Source: Blastomussa wellsi (taxonomy: Eukaryota > Cnidaria > Anthozoa > Scleractinia > Plerogyridae). Taken from it: a DNA stretch of 64,000 nucleotides. The stretch covers positions 19,893,590 to 19,957,589 of the forward strand of contig OX393570.1 in NCBI GenBank assembly GCA_947652115.1, read 5' to 3'. Numbering within the stretch: the first letter of the stretch is position 1; every line of letters starts with the position of its first letter. A model generated the notes under the pieces. That model searched no databases, was not told where the DNA came from, and was given only the letters and a program-made list of their open reading frames with translations. Shown one piece after another: positions 12,322-24,669 of this stretch. Position numbers and translations under genes: made by a program.

Positions 12322-15300
12322 TTATTCGACTTCAAGTAGACTTTGTAAAAGGCCCCTGTAGCTTACCAACCGAAGAAACTCCTGCGGGCCAATTCGCTGC
12401 TGAAACAAAAGATAAAAGAGTAATATTACAAAACAAATCTGGGAAAAGACATGTACGCGGTTTATTCCTTTTAGAGTCCTCTTTCCGTTTAATAACTTAA
12501 TAATAATAACTTTATTTAAGCATTTACACGGGGAAAATATAAAATACAACTTAGATTTTAGCCAATCCTAAATGTGGAGCTCCGCATTTTTTGTTTGTTC
12601 TCAATTTGCCAAATACTTGAGCATGCGATCCAGAAGAAACATTAACCGGCCATAGGTCAACTTTCAAAAACACGTGACTTCGACGAGCCCACGACATGGT
12701 CACGTGATAATGGTTAGCGGATATCGTTTTGACAGCTGTCAATTGATTATGAAATAATTTGAGCTGCAATTAACCTTAACATTACCCAAGGCCTATTTCT
12801 GCAATATTGGGTCTCCCGATGTTCGTACGGTCACGCAACTACCAAATTTTCTCAACTTCGTGGATTTTATAATTTCTTACCCATGGTTCTCCGCTAAAAA
12901 AACGAACAAACAAACGGGAGAGGTATGCGAATTGTTGTGACTTTATCCTGCTCCTTTGCCCCCCCCCCCCCCCCCCCCCCCGCAAAAAAAACCCGCCTCC
13001 ATTAACGCTACAGTCTTCGAATGTTTGATGTGAAATACAAAATGCCAAATTACCGTAGATTTCGGATCTGGAGCTGCGGCCGGCACGAATTTTTGGGTTG
13101 TAACTGTAAGGGAGAAAAGAGGAAAAGTTTATTATCAACGATAAAAAATTCTCATATCTGACATATCAAAGCAAAACAGAACTTCTATTACATGACAATT
13201 ACATTTGTAAACAACACCATCATCACCATCATCATCATCATCTTTATTTAAACACGGTAAATACATCAGACATTAACAATTTAATACATAAAAAGCTACA
13301 ACTATTATGAAAAACTATGTACACGGATTTAGCTTCACGTTAGCTTCTATAGTTTAAAATCCCGACCGTCCCCTCTCTGAGTAAACTTTTCTACACGCCT
13401 CACCTGGGGAGTCCCTCCAATTAAGAAGTTTCAGGAACTGCTGGTAGTTTGTTTCGCTTCTGTCGTTTCGTTCAACCTTCTGTAAGATGGCATCGAGCAA
13501 GTCCTGCTTAGCAGGCACGTTGAAACGTTTGCAAGTGTTGTGAATTTCTTGCAGCGGAAGGAATCCAGTGCTAAAAAATGGAAGCGACAGTACAACTATT
13601 TAGAGTAGTTTTTTCTTCATCACACGAAATCCTCAAAAGAGTGGATGATCCCACACACTTTTCGATCAGAGACGTTGCTAAGAAGCATAAGCTACTGTTG
13701 TGTAAAATAAACTAGAATGTCGTCCGTAGTACAAGGAATACTCTATTTTAACCACCGCTTCATCATCGCATTACAGCAGGCGAAAATATCCAACAAGGTA
13801 CAAATACTCACCCTAGTACGTCTTCATGTCTGCACGAGTCCATCATGTTGGAGAAGTCTTCGAAGTTTGCTTTCCTAAGCTGTTCCTGAACTGCCACTGC
13901 TAACATGTGCAGATTGTCTTCTTCTTCCTACAGTGGATCAGAGCAGTGTTCAATTAAAATGATAGCAGAGAAAGCAGAGCCGCGCGATCACATTTAGTTT
14001 GATTCAATAAGGCCTGGTTCACACTGGCGACATAAGGCCGACATAACGACGAGGTCACACAAATGCAAAAAAGACCTTACACTTGCGTTTTATGTCACCA
14101 GTGTGAACAACACAACATAACAACATAGTAGAAACATAATGACATAAACCTACATGAACTTATGTCGTTATGTCGGTATGTCGATAGTGTGAACCAGGCT
14201 TAACCGAGAGAATTTTCGCGCGCTCATTGGTCGAGGGCTATGGGTTATGAGAGTGTACACCATGGAAAAATGTGGTCGATTTGTTAAATACCGAATCGTG
14301 CACAAAATCCGATAGTGCGTGCAGATAGCGCGAGCTTCGCTTCGAGTTTTTTCTCCCGAGTTTTGACGCGGGTTTTGATGTACATTTCCACCGAAACTCG
14401 AGTTGCTAACTTACGCTTCTTTCATTCTCTTCAAACTTCAAGCGTGCATCATAACTCGATAATGCACGCTCAAGCATGAACCGACTGTTAATTCTGCATC
14501 TTATTACGAACTACAACATTTGATCACGGGAAGCCCACACAAGTTCCCAACAAACAACTGGATACCGCAATAAAGTGGAGATGAAAACCATAAAGAGAAT
14601 GGAAATCGATTTACAAGATAGACAGACTCTTCATTCGAGAGGACGCCTAAAGACTCCCTGCCTTACCTTGTAATCTCCAAAGTATCTGGACACAGTAAGC
14701 TGTTCGTGTTCAGTCAACAGACCCTGTCCGAACTTCTCCAAGATTGCCCTGTAAAGCAAAAAATATCATAGCCTTAATCATAGCAAGAGGTGCCCCACGA
14801 TGACTTTCAAGCATTAAAATTAAGGTCTTCCCCATGATTATGACTCCCAAGACACACTGGCTCAGCCTAGGCTCAATTATCAGTTCCACACCCCCCCCCC
14901 CCCCCGACCCACCTCACCTCCCCCACCCCCAACTCCAAAAAAAAACCGCCACCCATTTTCCTCACGCACAACGGTTACACTATCAAATACGATGGGAGTG
15001 ACTAACCGGGCGACACCCATATGGTATTCTTATGTATGCTGTCTTTATAGTGCAAAATAAATAATTGGCATGAACTGAATTGAATACAAAACACATTTGC
15101 GTCCATCCATGAAGCGTGAGCAATTTTGCGCGTAGTTTTACTTTCAAAACATTAATGGGTTTGTCTGGTTACGTTTCTCTTTTAATCAGTGAACGAAAAA
15201 TTCAAAATGTAGATCACCGTGCTCGCAAAAGAGATATGATGGACCAATCTTACCCCATTTATGCTAATCACGGGCGCTATTTTATCGTTTCACGGTACAT

Positions 15301-18300
15301 TTTGTGGCAACTGAAAGGGATGATTATTAACGGAATACTTTGCAAAAAAACTTGATAGCAGGCAAGTCGCGATTATATGGAACAATACAGCAGATGATTT
15401 ATGGAAAAATCAGATAAATTTAAACGATTTCGACTCAAAATGTCCCTCGAGTCGTTGTTTCCAAGGCTATAATGGCATCCTCAAATAACTGCTTTCTGAG
15501 AGGTTTAACTGTACCTTTTTTCCTTCCCAAAAATTTATCTTTTTATTTTTTAACTCAAGGATGATCGTTGGTACACCAAAATTCTGCAATAAGAAATATA
15601 GGTCACCGTGCTTGTTTACGAGAATAACGACGATTTATCTTGCTCGTGAGCAAATCCGTATAGAAAAAGCCGCCATATTGTTAATGTGCGCGCGCCAATC
15701 TTGCCTAAAATTCTGCGCACCTTAAAAGTAAAACTATGCGCTAATGTTCGTCACGCTTTACAAATGTAAGGGTGGTTGCAATTATGGGAACCTTTTTACC
15801 TGAATCTGTTGGCGGGTATTTTTCCTGTGTTGTCTGGATCGCTTTGTTGGAAATCAGATTTGATTTCTTCATACTTCTGCTCGAGAATTCCCTTCAGTTT
15901 GGGAAGGATGAAATGGACGTTGGCCTGAGGGAACTCAGCCGAGTGTTTCTCCATGTAATTCACAGCATACTCATCAGCATCGATCAGGATGAACTTCGAT
16001 TTGTGAAGTTCGACGTTAGCGCCGATGTACAAGTCCTGTAACAAAACAATAAGAGCTCACAAACTGACCGAACAACAAGCTGGATAAAAAACTAAAATAC
16101 TGTCAGCTCAATAAATAAGGTTAAGTCTGTGCATAAGCCTTTTGGCAACGATTTTTGGTCGGTTTTCGTTCAATTATCATGAGAAACAACATGAGAAATC
16201 AGAAACAACATGAGATCTATGAAAGTTGTGACGTCGTATTGCCGCCATTGTCATGTTGCTAAGCGACATCAAGAAAACCGCGGGCTCAATCCATTCTCAG
16301 AAACGAAGAATCCAAGATAGCTCTTAGTGTAAGGTAGTGTTACTCTAAAAAGAACACATTACTCACTTGAGCAATGAAATAATTCACGCCGTCAGGCTTC
16401 TTGATTCGTCCTCGCTCCAAAAACTTGCCGCCCAATATCCCAGAATTCCTCTGGGGTGGTTCAAACACGAGAACTGTGTCGTCAGATAGGAAGTAAGAGA
16501 TGATGAATCTGAAAAAAAAAGAAAATTTAACTCTTAATTTCATTTACATGTACTTTTTAATAATAAAGGTCCTTGCAACTTACCCAACAGATAGTAATCA
16601 AACAAAGTCAGTAACAAAATTCAGAAATTCTATTGTAGTTGGCCTTTTTCATTTCACAATGTAATCTTTTTCGTCGATTTTTTTCTTCACATTTTTTTTT
16701 GGACTATGTACGATTATACTGCGAGTAGCCGTTTTTGTTCCTGGAATCGCACGCGCGAAAGGAAAAGTTAAAACTACGAAAGTCATTCGCATTCCTCCTT
16801 TCGCATCGCACGCTACAGAAAGAAAAAGACTACTCGCAGAAAAGTGTACCAACCACCCACCCACCCACCCTAAAGTACAGTGTGTATCTATCCAGCTTGT
16901 AATCAACTAATGCGGCACCTAACTACATACAGATAACAGTGGTTCGAATTGAAATATATGAAGAAACAGAAAATTCACAGTCACGGGTAACCATGATCGT
17001 TTTGCATTGTTGCAAAACAATTTACCAAGATGTACAACGAAAACACTGGTCTTTCCTCACAAAACAGATGCTCACAAAAAGATAAATCTGGAATGATTGA
17101 AAACGCAGTGGTTGTGATTTCTTGTTTTCAGACTCTTTTTAGGAAAGCTTTCAAATTAAGGTTGACTTGGCATATACAGCAGTAGGTGACTTGGCACGCG
17201 CGCGGAACTCGCCTAAACTCGGTCTCGAGAACTAGAAAAAGCAACCGTTACTTAAAAGAGAGCACCATGCACAAATACGATATCTTCCATCAAACGTTAC
17301 GTTACTTTACTGACAGCACCGAACGTTACTGGTCCGCCTCCCGCCAGTTGGGATTTTCAAGATTGTTATGTTTATTTGAATTATTTGTTTCCCTCAGTTT
17401 GAGTGGCATGTCTGAGAATTAGCTTGATGTAGCTAAGTGCATGACCACTATAATCATTCATTTGACATTTTTTTTTGTTACTTTATTTGACAGAATCAAA
17501 CGCCAGGTTACTTTACTCTACTTCTTATTGACAGCACCGAGATAAAAAAGACTAACCGTTTTTGATGTTTTACCAGGCCAAGTGTACGTTATTTTTAAGA
17601 TTTTTGGGCAGAGGTTTGCTGTGTGAGTTCAAGAACGAGTCCTAACAGGTCACTGTTGGGTTTTTGACATTGTACTGTAAAACATACTACCCACCTTCGA
17701 TCCATGTCAATGGGACGTGTTGTGTCCAGACGGGCAACAAACCGAAGAACATTGCTTTCCAGACCGTGTCTACAAAAGAAGATAACAGTGTTTAACCAGG
17801 CCGAGAACAGAGTATCAATGACTGCAATCATAAAATAATTATTTACATGTATGGCTGTTGGGGAGTATCTGAGGCATCTTGATTGTTGTAAAAAGAAAAG
17901 TTCTTTCTATTTGAAATAGTTATGCTGAACTCTTTAGGACTGATAGTTTCTCTCGTTACATTTCAGTCTTTATTTGGTTTTGAATGTAATTCATGTCACC
18001 CCCAACTGATTCCATCATTTTATTCTCACCGATCTTTCTCCATAAACTTCTTGAAATCTCTTCGAGTTGGCTTGGGTCTGAGGCTAAGGCACGTGGCAAG
18101 CGAGTCTTCTTCAGAGCCAAATCCATTATAAGGGGGGATCTCCCGGGGTGGCAATGGCTCTGGGTTGGCTTTGAATTCGATATTTTCAAATTCCCCTGAG
18201 AAAAGAAAAAAACGAACAATATTTTTGAATATTTTCATTCAAATAGAGAACAAAATCAGACTATGTCAAGTTTGTAAATTTTGACAAAAACTTGGATAAC

Positions 18301-21300
18301 TTACGAAGTCCATATTTCGACTTGTAGTACTCTTTTGTAAACTCGTCACAATCACATATACGGAACTTCCGGCCCCACACGTTGATAACTGAGCCCAACG
18401 TGAGGTCAGCATCCTGATAATAATCTGTATAGACTGCACCAGTCTGAAAAAGAAGAAAAAGTAGATGTTTAGCGTTTGATATAAAATACTCTTTTGATAT
18501 ACAGCTCGAAAAATATATAATAATGATGAAGCGAATCGGCATGAATGCGAGGTTGGAAGTGATCCAGAAAACAGCATTGCTAGGGAAAGACAAGACAAGA
18601 CAAGACACAAGACAAGACAAGACAAGACAAGACAAGAGACAAGACAAGACAAGACAAGAGACAAGACAAGACAAGACAAGAGACAAGACAAGACAAGACA
18701 AGAGACAAGACAAGACAAGACAAGACAAGACAAGACAAGACAAGAGACAAGACAAGACAAGAGACAAGACAAGAGACAAGACAAGAGACAAGACAAGACA
18801 ATGACAATGATTATGATAATGATAAAATATTTAACAAGGCAGCCCAACTCACAGTAGCGGTTTTCAGTTGGGCATTTCCATTTTGAGTGTTCATATTTTC
18901 CATTTTGAGTTTCATATTAACAACATGTTGATATTGTTTTATAAAGTAACACACCTTTAAGCTATCCAGAATCCACCGTCCTCCATGTCCCATGGGTCCA
19001 AACACATTTAATACTGTTCTTCCAGTGATCTCACCTGGCTGTCTAAGTGATGTTGGTTCCTAAAATAAAGTCAAAATCTTGTTGTTTTCCTTTATACCTG
19101 TCAATTTTTTTTACAACAATCAGCAGGCTAGGTTCCATCAAAAAATCCCCCCAAAACGGGAAAAAAAATACCTTAGGTAGTCGCTGCCGCCTCAAGAACA
19201 TGGGTACTGCATCTCGGCCACTGTTGTTAGGAATACGTTCACAGATCTCCACAGTATCATCAGCAAGGAAATAATGCAATTCCATTTCACGTACATCACC
19301 AAACATACTAAAAATAATAGAAAGAAAACATATTAAATATTAACAAACACTGGATATACCAAGCAAAATTTCAGAACCAAAGCGAGTTTGTTAAGAAGAT
19401 TGAGATTGTACTGTGTGCACTATAATTATATTCACTAAAAACCAAGCACATTTACAACAGAGTCAGAAAGTTGAAATCTCAATTAAAACTGACCTGTCAC
19501 AGTCATCCCAGAAACAGTAGAATCGCAACACGTTGCGATCAAACTGCAGAAACTGCTTAAGGGTGTCCTCCTTCTCATATGGTCGCAAAGGCTGCATACT
19601 CTCCACCAACTGAAAAATATAATGCAAAATCGCACACTAAAACAGTGTATATATCATGTAAAGTGACTATTAGGTAGGTAACCACAGCCATTGCAAGAAT
19701 TATCACAAAGATAAAACATTTACATCAAGAACCCAAAAGTGTGATGGCTTTTGAATATTTCACTTTCAGAAGCGAACTGTAAGTTGTAGTCGGCTTCTGA
19801 TTGAATATGACTGCACAAAAGAATGTAAATTCGTCACACTTTTAGGCTCCTTGCTGTAACATCAGAGGAAGAGAAAGAGAAAAGAGAGAAGTCTACCGGT
19901 ACTCAGTTTTACACCCTGGTGAATAGGGAGCTTAAGCAATGAGGACGGCGACGGCTAGGACGACGCCTGCTTAAAAATGAATTTATATTTTACGCACGAA
20001 TCTCACAATTGCCTTGATGTATTCGGTGCATCTATCGCTTTCAAACGTAGTTCATGTAGAAAATATAAGGACGGCGGTTATTTTAAAACAGAAAAATGAA
20101 AATTTAGCAGTAGAGGTTCACGTTTTCCAAAGTACTCAGAAATTGGTCATTTCACGTTGTTGTTTTGCAGAGGACGGCAAAGAAATGTACAAAGAATTAT
20201 AACGCACATGCAGAGCTATTGTACTGCTCATTAAATCTTTTGTTTAGCGACGTTCTCGTTGACGTTGCCGTCGTGGTTTGCTTAAGCTCCCTAATCTTAC
20301 AGGACAGAGACAGGATCTTACAAGATCCTTGAGGATCCTCAAGGACCTGTCAAAGATAAGGATCTTTTGAGGATCCCTTAAAGAGCTTTGAAAGATATTC
20401 AGATATCTTTGCTAGGATCCTTAAAGATCTTTGGTAATGTCCTTGAGGATCCTGGCAAGAATTTTAATGATCCTCAAAGATCTTGATCAAGATCTTCATT
20501 AAGATCTTTGCAAAGATCCTTGTAAAGGTACTCAAGGATCCTTAAAGATCTTTAAAAGATTTTCACCAGGGCAGTTGCAATAAAAGAATTAACATTGCAA
20601 AATAAATTAATTATACACAATAGAAATGTTTAAACTAATGAAGCACCTCTTTGCGGTGATCAGTGTATGGGTCTCCTGGAATTGTTTCTGGGTTACTTGT
20701 ACGGACTCCAAGTTTGCGGAGGAAACTGTGAGTGAAATCATCACATCCCTGCAAAAATATAAACAAACAGAAATGAAAATCTTACATTGAACTAATGCAG
20801 TTTATGAGTTCTCACTGGTGTTTTTAAGTTAGCATACTTACAGTGATCTTAAAGGAGCGAGAGTAGAGCATGATTTCTTGGCCAACATTAAAGTTTTCTA
20901 CTGTGTAAAACTCTTCGTCATTAGGTGGAGGAAGTGGAATGCGATGACGACGAATCAGAGTTCCTGTTAGTGAAAAACAACACACGGATTAAAAGACACA
21001 AAGCTTATTGATGAATTACGACAGGACTCCTGTTTGTTGCCACATATCATTATTATTGGATATGACCAGTTTAAACCAGATGGAAGTTTAATGACTTCTG
21101 TCTGGTAAAGGTTAAATTTGCACACGAGCCTAGCAGCCCATCAGGACAGAACATATTCCGGTTTCAAAAGCATGAAGCAAGTAGGAGTATTTCTACTCCC
21201 CCCTGGATGGGATGCAAATCCATCGCAGGGTCACCATGCAGCAGTAAATTTGCCGGTACCCATTTATATACCTGGGTGAACAGAGGCACTGTGAGAGTAA

Positions 21301-24300
21301 AGTGCCTTGCCCAAGAACACAATGCAGTGCCCCGGCCAGAGCTCAAACCCAGACCGTCCGATCCAGAGTCCACGGCACTAACTATTAGGCCGCTGTGCCT
21401 GTTACTCTCAGAGTAACATTGAAGCTCTTGGCAAAATAAAAGTTACTATTTCCCTTAGGACCAGATATTAAGCATTTTAATATATCCTTCAATTGAAAAA
21501 TTATATTTTCCCAATTTTATTGGCATACACACCAATTTATCACTAAGAACAAAACATTCATCAGCTGCAAAATGGCAGAGGAATAAAAAACATGCCCAAG
21601 TACATTCATTTGTTGAGTTTTATAAGCATGTGGGAAATTTTAAGAACACAAGAGAAGTGCATAGAGGAGCACAAAGCGTTGCCGAGTGCTTCTCGCACTT
21701 CTCGCGTGTTCTTAAAAATTGACTCAACAATGTACAAGTGTAAGTTTTTTATTTCTTTTATAAACATTAATGTTAAAGACATTGCACACACTATATATAT
21801 ATATAACTCAATAAAGCATGCGTGTGACATAAGCCGCATGCTTTATGGAACTATAATGAACTTGAACTAACCAATCATAGCATGTGCAATTCCACGAACA
21901 TTATTTTTATAAATGTATAATTATATAAACTTTTATACATACCTTGTGGAATTCCACTATTTTCCACTTTGGGCTCAATCACTTGAATGCTGTCATCTTC
22001 CAAATAGAAGTAGATTTTGCATCTAATGTAAAGGAATTGAATTAATAATATTATTAACAGTGATCATTGTCTGGTTCTCGCCACCATATGCAGGGGTTGC
22101 AAAATGTTTTGAAGTAGCCATTAGAAACTGGAAGAGTACACAGCTATTGTTATGAGGTGAATATAATGACCACAGTAACTGGCAACAAATACATTGTAAC
22201 CTAGTAACCAGCACAACTCTGGCACTCGCTGGCTTGTTTGGAAAACCCTGAAAACATGATCCTGAAAGGATCCAAATAATGTTTGATTTAACAACATTTT
22301 CCAAACCAACAGGGCTACATAATTTTGACAAAACTGACAAAATAAATTATTAATAGGGACCCTTGTCTTCCACGAGAAGCATTTTGGCCTAATGATTAGA
22401 GCTCTGATCTCTGGATGGAGCAGTCTGGGTTCTAGCCCAATGGGGTTATTGGATTGCGTTCTCTAATGGCAGTACAGCAAACTTTAACAGCCACTTGACA
22501 GGACGCTGTGGAGTGAACCAGTACCAATACTCCTTGCTGTTGCCCTTGTGTTGAAGAAACTGGAATTAAGTGTCAGGAGGTAAGAGCCAGTCAAGCTTAA
22601 AAGGCTTTACTTTTTCTATTTTAGACCCGTCTTCCACTTTTCCCTAGTCAAGGACTTCAAAGACTGGAATTAAATCTTTACAATATCGGTTTGTACCTTC
22701 GTATTCTGTATTGCTCCTCTCTTTTCTCGTGCACTGCTTCTTGGAAATAAGCATCAAAGCACAAAACCTGCATTTCAAAAACCAACGTGGTATTAGTTAT
22801 TGAGCTAGGCTTTAAAATTATAGCTGAAAACATACAAAATTTGATGTACCAGAACTTGAATTATTTCTTATTATCTCAGGTGCAATTATTTTATTTGTGC
22901 AGCTTGTAAATAGAGATCATGTCATGGAAAGTGCTCTCCAATTTGGCTATATCTCATACATGTATCTCTCTTGCATGAGCAAAGCATTTGTTTCATTAAA
23001 AACACACAAACAATTGCAATATTTGGGCTAATCCCAGCTGTTCTCACTGATGCCTACACTTAACATACCTACCATATTTGTGTTCCTTGATACATGAGCT
23101 CATACATGTACAGTGTATACCATGGGCTGCTGCCCAATCAAAAATAAGCAAAATACATACCATGGCTAGTTAACAGTTATCATGCGAAATTGCATGGATT
23201 ATCGCCTGATACTTAGCTGACAAGGCCGTAGGCCGAGTAGGCTAAAATCAGATGATATTTCGCAAGATTGAGCAGGATAATTGATTTATTACTCAACAAA
23301 TGGTCAACGAAGGACATTTTACAGCTAGAAAAGTTGATATTTATACGCTACACTTTGCAAGATTATATTATGCCCAATTATCGTTACTTAACATATATCG
23401 CTGGATATCTGTCAAGTGAAGGTGACGGATAACAATCACTTCATGGCCATAAATGGGCAACGTGACAATTTGTTGAATAATAACTTCAAATATATAACAA
23501 TTATTCCATGAGCCCGCGTTGGATATGAAGTGATAAAATAATCAACGAGCGCGTAGCGCGAGTTGGTTATAATCACTTCATATCCAACAAGGGTGAATGG
23601 AATAATTGTTTTAGTAAATTCTCAAACCGGGTTTTGCCGCCGATTTTTATTTCCACAATTTTACAAAGCGTCCAGAAAGAGCATACGACTTTAAACTAGG
23701 CGCACTATTTTCCATATGACGTAAAACTCCGACTATTGGCTCATAGTCGGAGTTTTTTAACCAATCAAAAAGCTAGAAATGCAATAGTCGGAGCTGAGAA
23801 TATACTAAATGCAAATGATCATAGCAAAGTTTCCCTTCTTAGCTTTCCAAACATACATGTAATCATTGTATGATGGACATGTATGTTATCATATTTACCT
23901 GTCTGTCAAATGCAACCCAAGCTGGTGCCTCGGCACCAATTCCTTTTGGATAACCACTGTGTCTTGGTTTTAGCTTTTGTCCCGGTAAAAGATCGCCACC
24001 TGAACATCATCAACGCAAGATATAAATTAAGACGTGAATTATAATGTTAACTTTAGCAAGCTGAGAGAAAACCTCAAACTACTCATTAAGATGAACAAAT
24101 TGAAATTAGTTTAACCGCTTACCGATTCCACTTTTCGCTTCTCCAACATAGGCTGAAACATCATTCCGATAATCAAATTGATGTGATTTATGAAATTTGG
24201 TCTTGCCAATCTGTGGAGAAAGGTTACAGATTAAAGTGGGTTTTGCTACAAGTTCATTTCAAAAACAAGAAAATTAGCCGCCAAGTATGACACTTCAATT

Positions 24301-24347
24301 CGTACCTTTCGGTCGAAAACTTGGCCTGGAAGGAAAGGAAGAGCCAT
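12322..24347 (-). CDS. EFHC2: EF-hand domain-containing protein 2 (three DM10 domains)
   Basis: Exons on the minus strand: 24347-24306, 24210-24123, 23999-23899, 22767-22697, 22022-21943, 20963-20842, 20748-20647, 19609-19494, 19307-19172, 19059-18955, 18443-18305, 18195-18030, 17769-17695, 16508-16367, 16035-15800, 14748-14667, 13927-13812, 13570-13404, 13103-13054 and a last exon from 12399. All are in phase and give ~737 residues, against 749 for human EFHC2. The start MALPFLPG, the segment [19 protein letters not shown] and [13 protein letters not shown] identify EFHC2 rather than EFHC1. DM10 domains lie near residues 78-185, 215-350 and 425-540. An EF-hand-like loop [12 protein letters not shown] (residue ~560) lacks the final acidic ligand. 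The family lines the lumen of axonemal microtubule doublets. The C-terminal exon is uncertain: acceptor 12400 used directly ends in ...LLEVE at 12322, while a 13-nt microexon at 12893-12881 would shift the frame and end at 12332. Both are phase-compatible. Confidence 0.93.
12553..12775. repeat. Dispersed repeat fragment (GGAGCTCCGCATT family)
   Basis: TTTTAGCCAATCCTAAATG, GGAGCTCCGCATTTTT and the downstream GGTTAGCGGATATCG...TTTGACAGCTGTCAATTGA match the element at 61382-61705 in the same order and orientation. It lies in the last intron of EFHC2. Confidence 0.75.
12959..12981. repeat. Poly-C run
   Basis: An uninterrupted run of about 22 C followed by an A run, in the last EFHC2 introns. Similar shorter runs occur at about 14889-14905 and 39246-39262. 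Lengths may be assembly-sensitive. Confidence 0.9.
14011..14200. mobile_element. MITE with TAA target-site duplication
   Basis: The left end GGCCTGGTTCACACTGGCGA and right end TCGATAGTGTGAACCAGGCT are reverse complements with few mismatches, and the pairing extends through GACATAACGACATAAG-type sequence. TAA flanks both sides (14008-14010 and 14201-14203), as expected for PIF/Harbinger-type insertions. It lies in an EFHC2 intron. Confidence 0.85.
14402..14492. repeat. Dispersed repeat fragment (ACTCGATA family)
   Basis: TTACGCTTCTTTC, CTCTTCAAACTTC and CATAACTCGATAATGCACGC match 61955-62045 in order and orientation. It lies in an EFHC2 intron. Confidence 0.75.
18585..18801. repeat. GACAA-type microsatellite
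   Basis: About 215 bp built from the 5-mer ACAAG with interspersed GAGACAAG variants, ending in TGACAATGATTATGATAATGATA. It lies in the EFHC2 intron between exons 10 and 11. It leaves reading frames open on both strands, which are low-complexity artefacts. Confidence 0.97.
19914..20571. mobile_element. Nested MITEs: outer GATC-rich element carrying an inner element
   Basis: The outer ends are CCCTGGTGAA (19914) and TTCACCAGGG (20562-20571), exact reverse complements. Inside, 19924-20293 is a separate element with ends TAGGGAGCTTAAGCAA and TTGCTTAAGCTCCCTA, followed by ACGACGGC-type arms. The remaining outer sequence (20296-20560) is saturated with short degenerate palindromes such as AAGGATCCTT, AAGATCTT and TTGAGGATCCTCAA. 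There is no coding content. It lies in the EFHC2 intron between exons 7 and 8. Confidence 0.85.
21130..21412 (-). mobile_element. tRNA-derived SINE
   Basis: Read on the minus strand, it starts with a tRNA-like head (CGGCCTAATAGTTAGTGC; B-box GGTTTGAGCTC), then TTCTTGGGCAAGGCACTT, CACCCAGGTATATAAATGGG and a tail including CCATCCAGGGGGGAGTAGA. It is the same family and orientation as 51700-51987. It lies in an EFHC2 intron. Confidence 0.85.
22378..22580 (+). mobile_element. Degenerate tRNA-derived SINE
   Basis: TTTTGGCCTAATGATTAGAG (A-box region, from 22383) is followed ~35 bp later by a B-box-like GGGTTCTAGCCC. The body differs from the other SINEs, so this is either another family or strongly decayed. 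The 3' limit is approximate. Confidence 0.6.
23490..23790. repeat. Inverted-repeat segment in an EFHC2 intron
   Basis: TTGGATATGAAGTGAT at about 23518 is mirrored by ATCACTTCATATCCAA at about 23572 around a core GAGCGCGTAGCGCGAG. A second hairpin, ACTCCGACTATTGG...CATAGTCGGAGTTTT, lies at about 23725-23757. These look like fragments of non-autonomous DNA elements. The surrounding 23180-23480 is also repeat-like but has no clear ends. Confidence 0.65.
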
Positions 24348-24669
24348 AGTTGTTTCTGCAGCTAACTCTGTTTAACTTTTTTCGAAGAGCTTTTCTGCAT
24401 CCAAGATGTCTGCCGTGTTGCTAATATACGGCCCGTCGCTATGATTTCTGGGTTTACCATAGCAACGGCTTCGAAATCTTACATCACTTTTGATTGGTCA
24501 AAAGGATTCTATTCTTCAAATTTGGACCAATCAGAATTCTGAATAGAATGCGACAATTCTCCCGCCAACTGTGTTTGTTTGTGGTTCTTTGTGGTTTTCT
24601 ACCGATTTGCATTTTTTACTCGCAAGAGGCAAAGGTTTGCGTGGAAAACAAAATGTAGAAGAAAGATCC
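24348..24669. promoter_or_regulatory. Bidirectional promoter, EFHC2 / CAP-Gly gene
   Basis: Only 322 bp separate the EFHC2 start codon (minus, 24347) from the CAP-Gly start codon (plus, 24670). The interval has an RFX-type X-box at 24453-24466 and two oppositely oriented CCAAT boxes (GATTGGTC at about 24494 and GACCAATCAG at about 24525). No TATA box is evident. Opposed CCAAT boxes without TATA are typical of bidirectional promoters. Confidence 0.75.
24453..24466. promoter_or_regulatory. Putative RFX X-box
   Basis: TTTACCATAGCAAC matches the ciliary X-box consensus GTHNYYATRRNAAC at 13 of 14 positions; only the first base differs. It lies ~106 bp upstream of the EFHC2 start codon, where X-boxes of ciliary genes usually sit. 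RFX binding itself is inferred. Confidence 0.7.

Noticed and set aside
12839..13103. Gly-rich open frame [15 protein letters not shown] on the minus strand
   Set aside because: It comes from the poly-C run inside an EFHC2 intron. Only 13054-13103 (and possibly 12881-12893) fits as exon.
18261..18847. Long Leu/Ser/Cys-rich and Lys/Asp/Gln-rich frames over 18261-18847
   Set aside because: They are translations of the GACAA microsatellite, with part of a real EFHC2 exon in one frame.
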